From an uncultured Sulfitobacter sp. (lineage in GTDB: Bacteria; Pseudomonadota; Alphaproteobacteria; Rhodobacterales; Rhodobacteraceae): a DNA stretch of 34,032 bases. Made by a program: the position numbers and the translations under genes. The stretch covers positions 1 to 34,032 of the forward strand of contig CAJXSZ010000010.1 in assembly GCA_913060815.1 (NCBI GenBank). Reading direction: 5' to 3'. The notes under the pieces were generated by a model, which made no database searches, was not told the DNA's origin, and saw nothing but the letters and a program-made list of their open reading frames with translations. Of this stretch, positions 7,818 through 15,754 are shown one piece after another (the first letter of the stretch is position 1; every line of letters begins with the position of its first letter).

Positions 7818-8766
7818 TACTGTGATCCAAATGGCGATTTGGCTGACGGTGGGGGGCGTGCTGCTGTCCTCGCTGGGTATCGCCGCCCTACTGCATTCAG
7901 GACAAACCCGCGCGCGCACTGTGAGACGTCTGGCCCGCACCCAGCCGGTGCGCCAGCGCAGCACACAGCAAACAGGTAGTTTTGCCCATAACCGCGCAAA
8001 GTTGCTCCGGATTATAACCCGCCTCGGAGAGCGTTTGTCTGTCGTACTGGGCGGAGAGGCTGTTGAAACAGCAAACGATCTAGCCTCCGCTGGCTACCGC
8101 GGGCGCGATGCTTTGCTCATTTATGCGTTTCTCAAAACGCTGGTGCCCCTTGTTGCAGTGACTGCGGGTTTGATCTGGGTCGTCGTGAGCCATCCTGTCG
8201 GCATCGCGATGCTCAAGCCCGCGGCGATTGTGATTGCCATCGCGCTGGCCCTGTCCAAAGGCGTGGATTTCTTTGTAGATCAGCGCCGCAAAGAGCGACT
8301 GGCGCTTATCCGGCGCGGTTTTCCCGACCTGCTGGAACTGCTGGTAATCTCGTCTGAGGCGGGTCTAGGTCCCCAACCCGCTATGCACCGCGTTGCGGCG
8401 GAACTGCGTACAACCAGTCCTGCTCTCAGCGGTGAAATATTACAGATGGTGTCCGAGATGCAGATGACCAACGATCATCGCGGCGCCTATGACCGTCTGA
8501 GCCTGCGCGTGCCATTGCCCGAGATTGGTGTTTTCACCCAGACCCTTGATCAGTCAGACACCTACGGCACCCCGTTTTCGCGCGCCATGCGCACTTTGAT
8601 CGAGGAGCAGCGTGCCAACCGCCTCATGGCTGTCGAGGAGAAGGCCGCTCGGTTGCCAGTTCTTATGACGATTCCGCTCATCTTTTGCATCATGCCCGCA
8701 GTTTTTGTGGTCCTCATCGGACCTGCCGCCCTGAGCGTGATCGACAATATTCTGGCGGGAGGCTGA
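7810..8766 (+). CDS. tadC: TadC, second inner-membrane platform protein of the Tad pilus
   Basis: The 318-residue protein is a second T2SF protein. It has an N-terminal transmembrane helix (about 5-27), paired helices at about 100-150, a T2SF core (about 165-290; GFPDLLELLVISSEAGLGP and later GTPFSRAMRTLIEEQRANR), and a C-terminal helix (about 290-312). It is paired with TadB, probably as a hetero-oligomeric platform. Translation is likely coupled to tadB through the 8-bp overlap. The next gene, tadE, starts 4 bp after the stop. Confidence 0.93.
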   Translation: MFDTVIQMAIWLTVGGVLLSSLGIAALLHSGQTRARTVRRLARTQPVRQRSTQQTGSFAHNRAKLLRIITRLGERLSVVLGGEAVETANDLASAGYRGRDALLIYAFLKTLVPLVAVTAGLIWVVVSHPVGIAMLKPAAIVIAIALALSKGVDFFVDQRRKERLALIRRGFPDLLELLVISSEAGLGPQPAMHRVAAELRTTSPALSGEILQMVSEMQMTNDHRGAYDRLSLRVPLPEIGVFTQTLDQSDTYGTPFSRAMRTLIEEQRANRLMAVEEKAARLPVLMTIPLIFCIMPAVFVVLIGPAALSVIDNILAGG

Positions 8767-8770
8767 CCTT

Positions 8771-9190
8771 ATGAAGCGCAAAGCGTCAAAATTCATGCAC
8801 GATCAGTCAGGGGCTGTTGCGGTTGAGTTCGTCCTCATTGCACCGATTCTGCTGACGCTTTTGTTCGGCATTATCACTGTCGGCTATTTTATGGGCGTGA
8901 GCCACTCCGTGAGCCAGCTTGCAGCGGGAGCAGCACGGGTGAGCGTGGCGGAGTTTGACGTGCAGGGGCGCGATGAGGCGGCCACGGCATATCTGGACCG
9001 AGCCGCTGTAAACTACCCACTGCTCGTTCAGGAAGGCGTAAATTACGACGTTACAATCGAGAGCGGGACCGACCAAGCGATCACTGTGGCTGTTTCCTAT
9101 GCGATCGACGGATCCCTGCTGGATATTGCGAACGGCTTCCTCGGTCTTGGTATTACAACAATCGACGGGAGTGCGTATCTTGCCTATTAG
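8771..9190 (+). CDS. tadE: TadE-family pseudopilin
   Basis: The 139-residue protein has a short basic N-terminus, then DQSGAVAVEFVLIAPILLTLLFGIITV. A Gly followed by a hydrophobic stretch with Glu at position +5 is the TadE/pseudopilin processing site and anchor. The remainder is a small periplasmic domain. TadE and TadF/TadG pseudopilins are minor components thought to help initiate or regulate Flp fibre assembly. GGGAGG lies about 8 bases before the ATG at 8771. The 3' end overlaps the probable TTG start of tadG. Confidence 0.88.
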   Translation: MKRKASKFMHDQSGAVAVEFVLIAPILLTLLFGIITVGYFMGVSHSVSQLAAGAARVSVAEFDVQGRDEAATAYLDRAAVNYPLLVQEGVNYDVTIESGTDQAITVAVSYAIDGSLLDIANGFLGLGITTIDGSAYLAY

Positions 9191-10940
9191 ACCGTTCGAG
9201 CATTTCGCCCGCGACGAAGATGGTGCCATCGCCGTGATTGTGGCGCTTATGTTGCTCGTACTGATGGGTTTTACCGCATTGGGTGTCGACACTGCATCGC
9301 TCTATCGTGAACGGGCGAAACTGCAATCGGCAAGCGATCTTACCGCGATGAGCGCTGTAGCTGACACAGCTTCAGCAACCCCCCGCGCCCAAGCGGCGGT
9401 GCAGCGCAATGACCATCAGGCAGACTCTTTGAAAACACTGGAATTGGGGCGTTTCCTGCGCAACCCCGCGCTGCCAGCGGATCAGCGTTTCACCGTGCTG
9501 CCAGAAGGCGCCACAGGCATCAACGCTGTGCGCGTCGCCTTGCAACATGAGGCGCCGCTGCATTTTGCGCAGATTTTTACCGACGATACCCATGTTGCAC
9601 TGACGCGGCGCTCTATCGCTTCACGCACAGGGGCCGCAAGCTTTTCTCTTGACAGTCACATCGCCAATATGAGCGATGGTGCGCTCAATGATGTGCTCGA
9701 ACAGCAGTTCGGGGCCGAAGCCGCGATCAGCGCTAGCGATTTGGATGTTCTGGCAGGCACCCAGATTGATGCCGCAACGCTGCTTGCAGCACTTGGCCTC
9801 GATGTTGGTCGCAACCCCGCCGAGGTGTTGAATGGCGAGACCACGGGCGCTGCATTCATCCAAGCATTGCAGACCATTTTGCCTCCTGCGCAAGCTGGAG
9901 CGCTGGACGGGCTACGCTCGAACCTTGGGGACGTATCCTTCGAGGTGTCTTCCCTGATCGGAGGGATCGATACCGACCTTGGCATTACTGCTACGGATTT
10001 TCTATCTCAGGTCGACATTTCGGCCCTTGATGCGCTCCGTGCTGCTGTCGTTGCGCAGACCGCGAACCAGTCTCTCGATGTTGCAACAGACGTGAATGCA
10101 GCTGGCGTACTATCTACCGCCACAACGCTCACGGTAGGAGAGCCCGCCGCCCGATCCGGTCTTATTGCGATTGGAGAGGAGGGGACGACACTACACCGTG
10201 CAGCCGCGCGTCTGAAGACGCAAACGCGACTACAGGCGGGGTTGCTGAGCAATCTGGGGGCCGGTATTGAGGTGGCCTCTGTGAACCTGCCGATCTATGC
10301 CGAGCTTGCGGGTGCGACCGCGACACTGGATGAACTAAGCTGTGACGGAAGCGCGCCGGAGAATCTCGCTGCGCGGTTTGTAACAGCGCAAACCCCGCTG
10401 CATCCAGGCAACGGCACATCCGTTGCGGCCTTGTACCTCGGGCATTTACCCGACGAGGTAGGCGCAATTGATCCAATCTCGCTTGGCTTTGCGGATGTGT
10501 TGGAGGTGAATGTCACGATTGAGTTGCCGCTCCTGCCTGATGTGACCATCGCGGGACTGACCATTCAAGCCCGCTCCCACGTTACTGTGGGCACCTCGCG
10601 CAGCGAGACGGTGAGCTTTAGCCATGCAGATATCGCCAATGGCGACACCACGCGTACATTCGGATCAGGCGCGATCCTGTCCTCGGCCACTGCGAGCTTG
10701 CTGTCGCCAGAGCATACCGAGCTGCGGATCAAACCGGGGCAGGAAGGGCTGGTCTCTGGCTTGGCGGCACCGCTGGTCGCAGCGCTTATGAGCGCGTTGC
10801 CAGAGCGTCTGCTGGCAGGTTTGGCGGCGCCTGTGGACAATGTGCTGGATACGGCGCTGAACGCCACAGGGCTTGAGCTGGGCGCGGGCGAGCTTGAGCT
10901 GACCGCGCATCATTGTGAGCAAGTTCGTCTGGTTCAATAA
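9180..10940 (+). CDS. tadG: TadG-family pilus assembly protein
   Basis: A probable 586-residue protein. After a short basic start comes DEDGAIAVIVALMLLVLMGFTALGVDTASLYRER, the TadG-type hydrophobic anchor (about 15-35) followed by the conserved VD...R segment. The rest is a large Ala/Leu-rich exported domain that I cannot assign further. The longest open frame begins with an ATG at 9099, deep inside tadE. I prefer the TTG at 9180 because GGGAG (9167-9171) sits 8 bases upstream and the protein then begins just before the anchor, as is usual for TadG. It is the last gene of the tad run. Confidence 0.82.
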   Translation: MPIRPFEHFARDEDGAIAVIVALMLLVLMGFTALGVDTASLYRERAKLQSASDLTAMSAVADTASATPRAQAAVQRNDHQADSLKTLELGRFLRNPALPADQRFTVLPEGATGINAVRVALQHEAPLHFAQIFTDDTHVALTRRSIASRTGAASFSLDSHIANMSDGALNDVLEQQFGAEAAISASDLDVLAGTQIDAATLLAALGLDVGRNPAEVLNGETTGAAFIQALQTILPPAQAGALDGLRSNLGDVSFEVSSLIGGIDTDLGITATDFLSQVDISALDALRAAVVAQTANQSLDVATDVNAAGVLSTATTLTVGEPAARSGLIAIGEEGTTLHRAAARLKTQTRLQAGLLSNLGAGIEVASVNLPIYAELAGATATLDELSCDGSAPENLAARFVTAQTPLHPGNGTSVAALYLGHLPDEVGAIDPISLGFADVLEVNVTIELPLLPDVTIAGLTIQARSHVTVGTSRSETVSFSHADIANGDTTRTFGSGAILSSATASLLSPEHTELRIKPGQEGLVSGLAAPLVAALMSALPERLLAGLAAPVDNVLDTALNATGLELGAGELELTAHHCEQVRLVQ

Positions 10941-10958
10941 ACGGGTGGAGGTTGGATT

Positions 10959-11534
10959 TTATGCCAATTGCCGCTGCTGTGAAGGGCCAGTGGATTTATG
11001 TCGTCCCACCAAAGGCAGCACATCTCGCGTTGCGATCTGCACCTGTGCTTTCACAGGCTCATTTGCCATTGAGCATACTTCATCCGTGACAAAAGCGATC
11101 AGCTGGTAGCGCGATGCCAAGCCGGATTTGCTATAGATGCGCCCCAACTGCGTTTTTACAGTCGCGATGGCACAGCCACGCATTTCGGCGATTTCGGCAT
11201 TGGAAAACCCTTTGGCTACAAAAATCGCAACATCTGCTTCTGCTTGAGACAAACCCCAATCATGCGCGTAGCGCAAGATAACAGTCTCCTTGGCCGCAGG
11301 CTCTCCCGCACCGGGTGCAAGTTTTGCTTTGCGTTGGCGCTCCATAAATTTTCTAAGCTGGCTATAGCTCAAATAGGCCACAGCCGCAGTGAGCGCGACG
11401 AAAAGGGCGAACAATCCCGAGATCAACGACGTGCTTGAACTTCCGTTGGGCAGAACGAAATAGACGATGACGAATGTCTTTAGGGCTGCGATGCCTGTGA
11501 CTGCTAAAATACCCATAATCCAAACGCGCGACAT
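10959..11534 (-). CDS. Membrane-anchored LuxR-type HTH regulator
   Basis: The 191-residue protein has two transmembrane helices (about 7-29 and 36-57), a short basic connector, and a C-terminal LuxR/GerE helix-turn-helix (about 92-152: LSQAEADVAIFVAKGFSNAEIAEMRG, then ATVKTQLGRIYSKSG). A tail of about 35 residues follows. No receiver or autoinducer domain is present, so a signal would have to be sensed in the membrane or through partners. The ribosome site AAAGGAG precedes the start. It is convergent with tadG, only 18 bp apart. Regulation of the tad genes is plausible from position only. Confidence 0.85.
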   Translation of the reverse strand: MSRVWIMGILAVTGIAALKTFVIVYFVLPNGSSSTSLISGLFALFVALTAAVAYLSYSQLRKFMERQRKAKLAPGAGEPAAKETVILRYAHDWGLSQAEADVAIFVAKGFSNAEIAEMRGCAIATVKTQLGRIYSKSGLASRYQLIAFVTDEVCSMANEPVKAQVQIATRDVLPLVGRHKSTGPSQQRQLA

Positions 11535-12083
11535 CGAATGCTCCTTTTGTGCTTCGGTTATCCAACCTCTTAATCGCGAAGCATTATGTCAAAACTTCGA
11601 CAAACTGGAGAAACGATCAGGATTGTATCGAATTTCAGGATGATCGGTTGTGGATATGGCGAGGGGTAGTGGAACGCTTTGCACCATTGCCATCTAAGCG
11701 CCAAGCATGAGCCAAACCAGCACAGATGAGGGCGCTGAGCGCAGGTCACCTGCAAGATACCTGCCAAGAAATTCTCTCAACGCCGACTATTCAATTCGAA
11801 ATGGAAGTCTGCTGCTCAAAAGCCGAATTTGGCATGATGGAAACCGGTAAATGAGGTTTAGTGTTTATTATCAACGGCACAGAGAGTTTCTCAGTCGCGA
11901 TATATCCAACCAAAGAAGCAGTATTGGACCGAGGCACGTCCAGCTTCTGCTTGGCTCGGGGCAGGGCGGACCCGTGCGTACCATTTACTTGGTCCGCGGG
12001 TTTTCGGGTCTCGACTTCATCTACAGATTGAGAATCGCACTCGGAACAAGCGGTTCTTATTTTTTGCGGATCGTGCGCTTTGC
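11535..12083. other. Intergenic region between luxR-type gene and mnmH
   Basis: About 550 bp. The left part holds the promoter of the leftward LuxR-type gene and the right part the 3' trailer of leftward mnmH. GCGGACC (11967-11973) and GGTCCGC (11991-11997) form a 7-bp inverted repeat. A rightward frame beginning at 11851 runs into mnmH antisense and has no ribosome site or recognisable motif. I found no tRNA. Confidence 0.45.
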
Positions 12084-13136
12084 TCAGCAGGTTTCAGGCA
12101 ACTTCAGTATATCCGTTGCTGCTTGTGCGACCGCCGCCCTATCGAGTTTGCGCAGTGTCAACCTATGTGCAGGATGCGCTGTTTGACCCTTTGATTTGGC
12201 ATAGCGTGGATCATAGTGCCCGGTGATCAATGCACCAGCCAGCGTCTCCCAATCGGCGCTCTCTACCAAGGCGTGCCAGTCTTCTATTCTGGATGCTGCA
12301 TGATAGGGGCGCAGTTTGTCCAGCAGGGTGTTCATGGTCTTTTTGTCATTGGTGAGATCGGCGTAGGCCTCAATCAGAAAGCTTTGGCGCGCGTCCAGTG
12401 GCGCGTCGATGTGAATGCGCGGGGCGCTGCACATATTCGCCCAAAGCGAGGGGGGCAACATGCGCTCTCCCACTTTGGAGCTTTCTGCCTCGACGAAGGT
12501 GGTCTTGTCGGGGTCCAGTGTCGCAAGCTGTGTTGCAATGCGTGTCTCGAACATCTTTTGCGCGGGCTGTTTCTGTCCCGTGCCGCCGAACAGGGAACCA
12601 CGGTGGGCTGCCATCCCTTCGAGGTCCAGCGTTTGCGCGCCTTGTTTCGCCAGTTCATGCAGAATGGCCGTTTTACCCGTGCCCGTGCCGCCATCAATCA
12701 GCATCAGGCGGTGGGGTAGGGGCTGTTCATACAGCGCTTTAACCACTTCATTACGATAGCTTTTGTAGCCTCCTTGCAGCAACTGCACACGCCACCCCAC
12801 CTGATCGAGGATGGTCGCAAAGGCATGTGACCGCTGACCGCCGCGCCAGCAATAGATGAGCGGTTGCCAGCTCCCCTGTTTGTCGCTGAGTGGTCCGCGT
12901 AGGTGCTGTGCCGCGTTATGGGCGACAAGTGCGGCCCCGATGCGCCGCGCCCGAAAGGGGCTGTCCTGAGTATAGATTGTGCCGACCTCGGCCCGCTCGG
13001 CATCACTCAGCACAGGAAGATTGATCGCACCCGGTATGTGATCCTCGGCGTATTCGGCAGGCGCGCGCACATCAATGATGCAATCGCACTTCAGCGTCTT
13101 GAGGTCGGCAAGCGCCGTCAGAATAAGCGGGGTCAT
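12084..13136 (-). CDS. mnmH: tRNA 2-selenouridine synthase (MnmH/SelU)
   Basis: It replaces sulfur by selenium at the wobble 2-thiouridine of certain tRNAs through a geranylated intermediate, using selenophosphate. With the start at 13136 the protein has 350 residues. An N-terminal rhodanese domain includes CIIDVRAPAEY and the active-site cysteine in YCWRGGQRS. A P-loop domain follows with GGTGTGKT. Length and order match the family. A GTG at 13160 would add eight residues, but the ATG at 13136 has AAAGGA 5 bases upstream and aligns with known starts. It is preceded by a cluster of TGGCCA motifs. Its presence predicts a selD gene elsewhere in the genome. Confidence 0.93.
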   Translation of the reverse strand: MTPLILTALADLKTLKCDCIIDVRAPAEYAEDHIPGAINLPVLSDAERAEVGTIYTQDSPFRARRIGAALVAHNAAQHLRGPLSDKQGSWQPLIYCWRGGQRSHAFATILDQVGWRVQLLQGGYKSYRNEVVKALYEQPLPHRLMLIDGGTGTGKTAILHELAKQGAQTLDLEGMAAHRGSLFGGTGQKQPAQKMFETRIATQLATLDPDKTTFVEAESSKVGERMLPPSLWANMCSAPRIHIDAPLDARQSFLIEAYADLTNDKKTMNTLLDKLRPYHAASRIEDWHALVESADWETLAGALITGHYDPRYAKSKGQTAHPAHRLTLRKLDRAAVAQAATDILKLPETC

Positions 13137-13144
13137 GGCTGTCC

Positions 13145-13219
13145 TTTGGCCAAATGGCACATGTCTTACCCTCTTCTATGAAGGGTTCTGGCCAGAGAGG
13201 ACAGCGCACTTTGGCCAGA
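13145..13219. promoter_or_regulatory. TGGCCA repeat cluster upstream of mnmH
   Basis: TTTGGCCAAA (13145-13154) is a perfect 10-bp palindrome. TCTGGCCA (13187-13194) and TGGCCAGA (13212-13219) form an 8-bp inverted repeat with a 17-base spacer. All three lie between maiA and mnmH. They may be operator sites, or the pair may form a terminator-like stem for the upstream operon; there is no T-tract. No other function can be read from sequence. Confidence 0.4.
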
Positions 13220-13290
13220 TGCGACAGGTTTACTCAAATCCGTGGGTTGAGCCAGCAACCAGTATTCGGGGGCCTATATCGTCGCGGCGC

Positions 13291-13908
13291 CTATGCGTCC
13301 GGATGGGCTGCTGCGAAAGCAGGATGCTGGGCGCAGGCTCGGGCCACGTTGTTGAGCCGTGTGCACTCGGCGATATCTGCGCCCCAGCGCTGGGCGTTGT
13401 ACATCTGCGGCATCAGAACCACATCCGCAAGGGTTGGGGTTTGGCCACAGCAATAAGGGTCCTGGTCAAAGGCGCTCAGCATTTGCTCGAATGACGCCAT
13501 GCGCGGGGCGATGAAATGGCGCATCCAGTTGGTCCGCGCAGGCTCTTCGCCCTTGGTGGCAAATCCCGCGACCGACAGGTTACAGACAGGATGCAGATCA
13601 ACGGCAATGGCATGCGCGAGTGCTGTCTGGCGCGCGCGTTCGGCTGGGTCGCGGGGCAAAAGCCCGAGGTCACGGGTCGTATCAAGGTAGTCGAGGATTG
13701 CCAGCGACTGTGTGAACCTGTGCCCGTCAATATCGAGGACAGGCACGAACCCTTGGGGATTGCGCGCCAGATGCGCATCGCCCAGATGCGCCTTGGCCAG
13801 CAGGTCAACAGTCTCCTTACGGTAGTTGATGCCTGAGAGGTTAAGGGCGATGCGAACACGGTAACTGGCGGAAGACTTTGGATAGTCCCACAGGACAACC
13901 TCGCTCAT
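13291..13908 (-). CDS. maiA: Maleylacetoacetate isomerase (zeta-class GST)
   Basis: It isomerises maleylacetoacetate to fumarylacetoacetate with glutathione in the homogentisate pathway (HmgC in Pseudomonas). The 205-residue protein has a thioredoxin-like N-terminal domain with the zeta-class signature SSASYRVRIAL (12-22) and the cis-Pro region GFVPVLDIDG, then an all-helical C-terminal domain with PTLADVVLMPQMYNA. The usual SSCS of the signature is SSAS here. The start overlaps the stop of the DUF2783-type gene by 4 bp, so it is the distal gene of the hmg operon. Confidence 0.92.
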   Translation of the reverse strand: MSEVVLWDYPKSSASYRVRIALNLSGINYRKETVDLLAKAHLGDAHLARNPQGFVPVLDIDGHRFTQSLAILDYLDTTRDLGLLPRDPAERARQTALAHAIAVDLHPVCNLSVAGFATKGEEPARTNWMRHFIAPRMASFEQMLSAFDQDPYCCGQTPTLADVVLMPQMYNAQRWGADIAECTRLNNVARACAQHPAFAAAHPDA

Positions 13909-14090
13909 TTCGCGGCCTCGAACGCTTGGCGCAACACTTCACGGTCGCCGATGTGATTGGCCAGTGTCAGGATCAGCCGCGCATTGAATGCGTCGCTTTG
14001 TTCTTTGGTCAAACCTTCATGGGCACGGATAAGCTCTTCGTAAAAACCGTCGGGGTCTGGCAAATTAGGGGTAAGGATCAGCATGCTCAT
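13905..14090 (-). CDS. DUF2783-type small protein, possible hydroxylase coupling subunit
   Basis: A 61-residue, mostly helical protein with PDPDGFYEELIRAHEGL and FNARLILTLANHIGD, which I recognise as DUF2783. It overlaps both neighbours by 4 bp (ATGA at each junction), so its synthesis is tied to the flavin hydroxylase upstream and to maiA downstream. In Pseudomonas putida the 3-hydroxyphenylacetate hydroxylase consists of a large flavoprotein MhaA and a very small coupling protein MhaB. Size and position make this a candidate MhaB equivalent; that is inference, as I could not align them. Confidence 0.85.
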   Translation of the reverse strand: MSMLILTPNLPDPDGFYEELIRAHEGLTKEQSDAFNARLILTLANHIGDREVLRQAFEAAK

Positions 14091-15709
14091 CCCTTTCCAA
14101 TGGCTGTGGCGAGAGCGGCAGTTACGTCATCAGCAACAAAATTGTTCCAGCGGGCGACGACATGCTGGTCGGGGCGGATCAAATAGACGGCCTGTGCGGT
14201 GTTCCCAAGGTAACGCGCCTTGAGCGCATCCGATGGTGCCATGATGTTGAGGGCCTGTGCGCCAACCCCGTGTGCGCTGACGTTTTGAGCCTCGCACCCG
14301 AGGGCCAGCAGAATAAAGCCGCCGCCAAGATGATCGAGGATAAAGCCGTCGCCATGGGGGGCATCAGGGCAGGGCATGCCCGGTTTGCTGATGTCTGGAC
14401 CGCCCAGCAGCGTATCCGCGCCAAACAGTGCGAAGCCGGTGTAGTCACAGGGCACCGAGAGGCGGCCCGAATTAACGAGCGGTCGGGCAAATGCATGTTT
14501 GTTGGCAAGTTCCAGCACAGCGTTGCGGAATGTCTTGGACAGCTCGGATTTAGGCGTCATGAAATCCGTGGCGCGAGAGGAGTTGAGGATATTCTCGTCC
14601 GCGGCGTGCTCACGCTCGGTGGCGTATGTGTCGAGCAGGCTATCATCTGCCAGCCCTTTGAGAACCAAATCAAGCTTCCAAGCAAGGTTATCAGCGTCTT
14701 GCACGCCTGAATTGGCACCGCGCGCGCCAAAGGGCGAGACTTGATGCGCGCTGTCGCCTGCGAAAATCACGTTGCCGTGGCGGAATTTCTCCATACGGCG
14801 GCATTGGAAGGTGTAGATCGAGGTCCATTCAAGCTCGTACTCTGGCACTTCGCCCGCCTGAGAGGACAGCATCGCATCGACACGCGCACGGATGCGGTCG
14901 GGGTCCATCTCCTTCTCGCGGTCGATGTCCCAGCCGAGCTGGAAGTCGATGCGCCAGATATCGTCGGGTTGCTTGTGCAGGAGTGCTGACTGGCCGCTGT
15001 TCTTGAACGGTGGCTCAAACCAGAACCAACGCTCGGTCGGGAAATCCGCCTTCATGTGCACGTCAGCGATCAGGAAATTATCCTCGAACACACGCCCGTC
15101 AAAGCTGAGGCCCATCATCTCGCGCAGTGGTGATCGCGCGCCGTCGCAAGCGATAAGATAGTCCGCTTCTAGCTGGTAGGGGCCGTCAGGTGTCTCGACG
15201 GTGAGTGTGCTGTAGCTGCCGTGTTGCTCCATAGCGGTGACGCAGTTGCGGCCGCGTAGCTCGACGGGCGCGCCCGCCGCTTGGGCGGTGTGGATGGCAT
15301 CAACGAGGTACTTCTCGAAATAGGGCTGTTGCAAGTTGATGAAGGCGGGATTGCGGTGGCCATCTTCGGGTTGCAGGTTGAAATCGAACACTTTGTGGTC
15401 GTCGTGAAAGACCTTGCCCACATTCCATACCACGCCCTTGTCCACCATCGGCTGGCTTGCGCCCAGACGGTTTGCGATATCAAGCGTGCGCTTGGCAAAG
15501 CAGATTGCTTTGGAGCCAAGCCCCGCGCCGTCATGATCATCCAGAACCAGCGCAGGCGTGCCCTTTTGTCCAAGGTCCAGCGCGAGCGCCAGGCCAATCG
15601 GGCCACCACCAACGATCACCACAGGGTGACGGACTGGGGCTGCATCCTGAGCAGCTACCTTTTCATAAGGGTAGAGCTTGAAGGCTGTCTTGTACCGTGT
15701 GGCGACCAT
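14087..15709 (-). CDS. FAD-dependent aromatic hydroxylase (MhpA/MhaA-like)
   Basis: The 540-residue class A flavin monooxygenase has the dinucleotide motif VVIVGGGPIGLALALDLG (about 30-47), a second nucleotide-contact motif ending ACDGARSPLREMMGL, and the FAD ribityl motif VIFAGDSAHQVSPFGARGANSGVQDADNLAWKL. A C-terminal thioredoxin-like region is typical of MhpA/PheA-type phenol hydroxylases. Such enzymes use NAD(P)H and O2 to hydroxylate a phenolic ring. Within a homogentisate operon that lacks 4-hydroxyphenylpyruvate dioxygenase, the best guess is 3-hydroxyphenylacetate 6-hydroxylase, feeding homogentisate to HmgA. GGAGGAAACATC precedes the ATG. Family assignment is firm; substrate is inferred. 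Confidence 0.85.
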   Translation of the reverse strand: MVATRYKTAFKLYPYEKVAAQDAAPVRHPVVIVGGGPIGLALALDLGQKGTPALVLDDHDGAGLGSKAICFAKRTLDIANRLGASQPMVDKGVVWNVGKVFHDDHKVFDFNLQPEDGHRNPAFINLQQPYFEKYLVDAIHTAQAAGAPVELRGRNCVTAMEQHGSYSTLTVETPDGPYQLEADYLIACDGARSPLREMMGLSFDGRVFEDNFLIADVHMKADFPTERWFWFEPPFKNSGQSALLHKQPDDIWRIDFQLGWDIDREKEMDPDRIRARVDAMLSSQAGEVPEYELEWTSIYTFQCRRMEKFRHGNVIFAGDSAHQVSPFGARGANSGVQDADNLAWKLDLVLKGLADDSLLDTYATEREHAADENILNSSRATDFMTPKSELSKTFRNAVLELANKHAFARPLVNSGRLSVPCDYTGFALFGADTLLGGPDISKPGMPCPDAPHGDGFILDHLGGGFILLALGCEAQNVSAHGVGAQALNIMAPSDALKARYLGNTAQAVYLIRPDQHVVARWNNFVADDVTAALATAIGKG

Positions 15710-15754
15710 GATGTTTCCTCCCGACGATAGATAGGCGCACGCGCTTTTTGTTTC

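Noticed and set aside
11960..12060. tRNA-like stem GCGGACC/GGTCCGC
   Set aside because: The arms do not fit a cloverleaf: no T-loop consensus, no anticodon arm at the right distance.
11851..12186. Rightward 111-codon frame between the LuxR-type gene and mnmH
   Set aside because: No ribosome site, no recognisable motif, and it runs antisense into the conserved end of mnmH.
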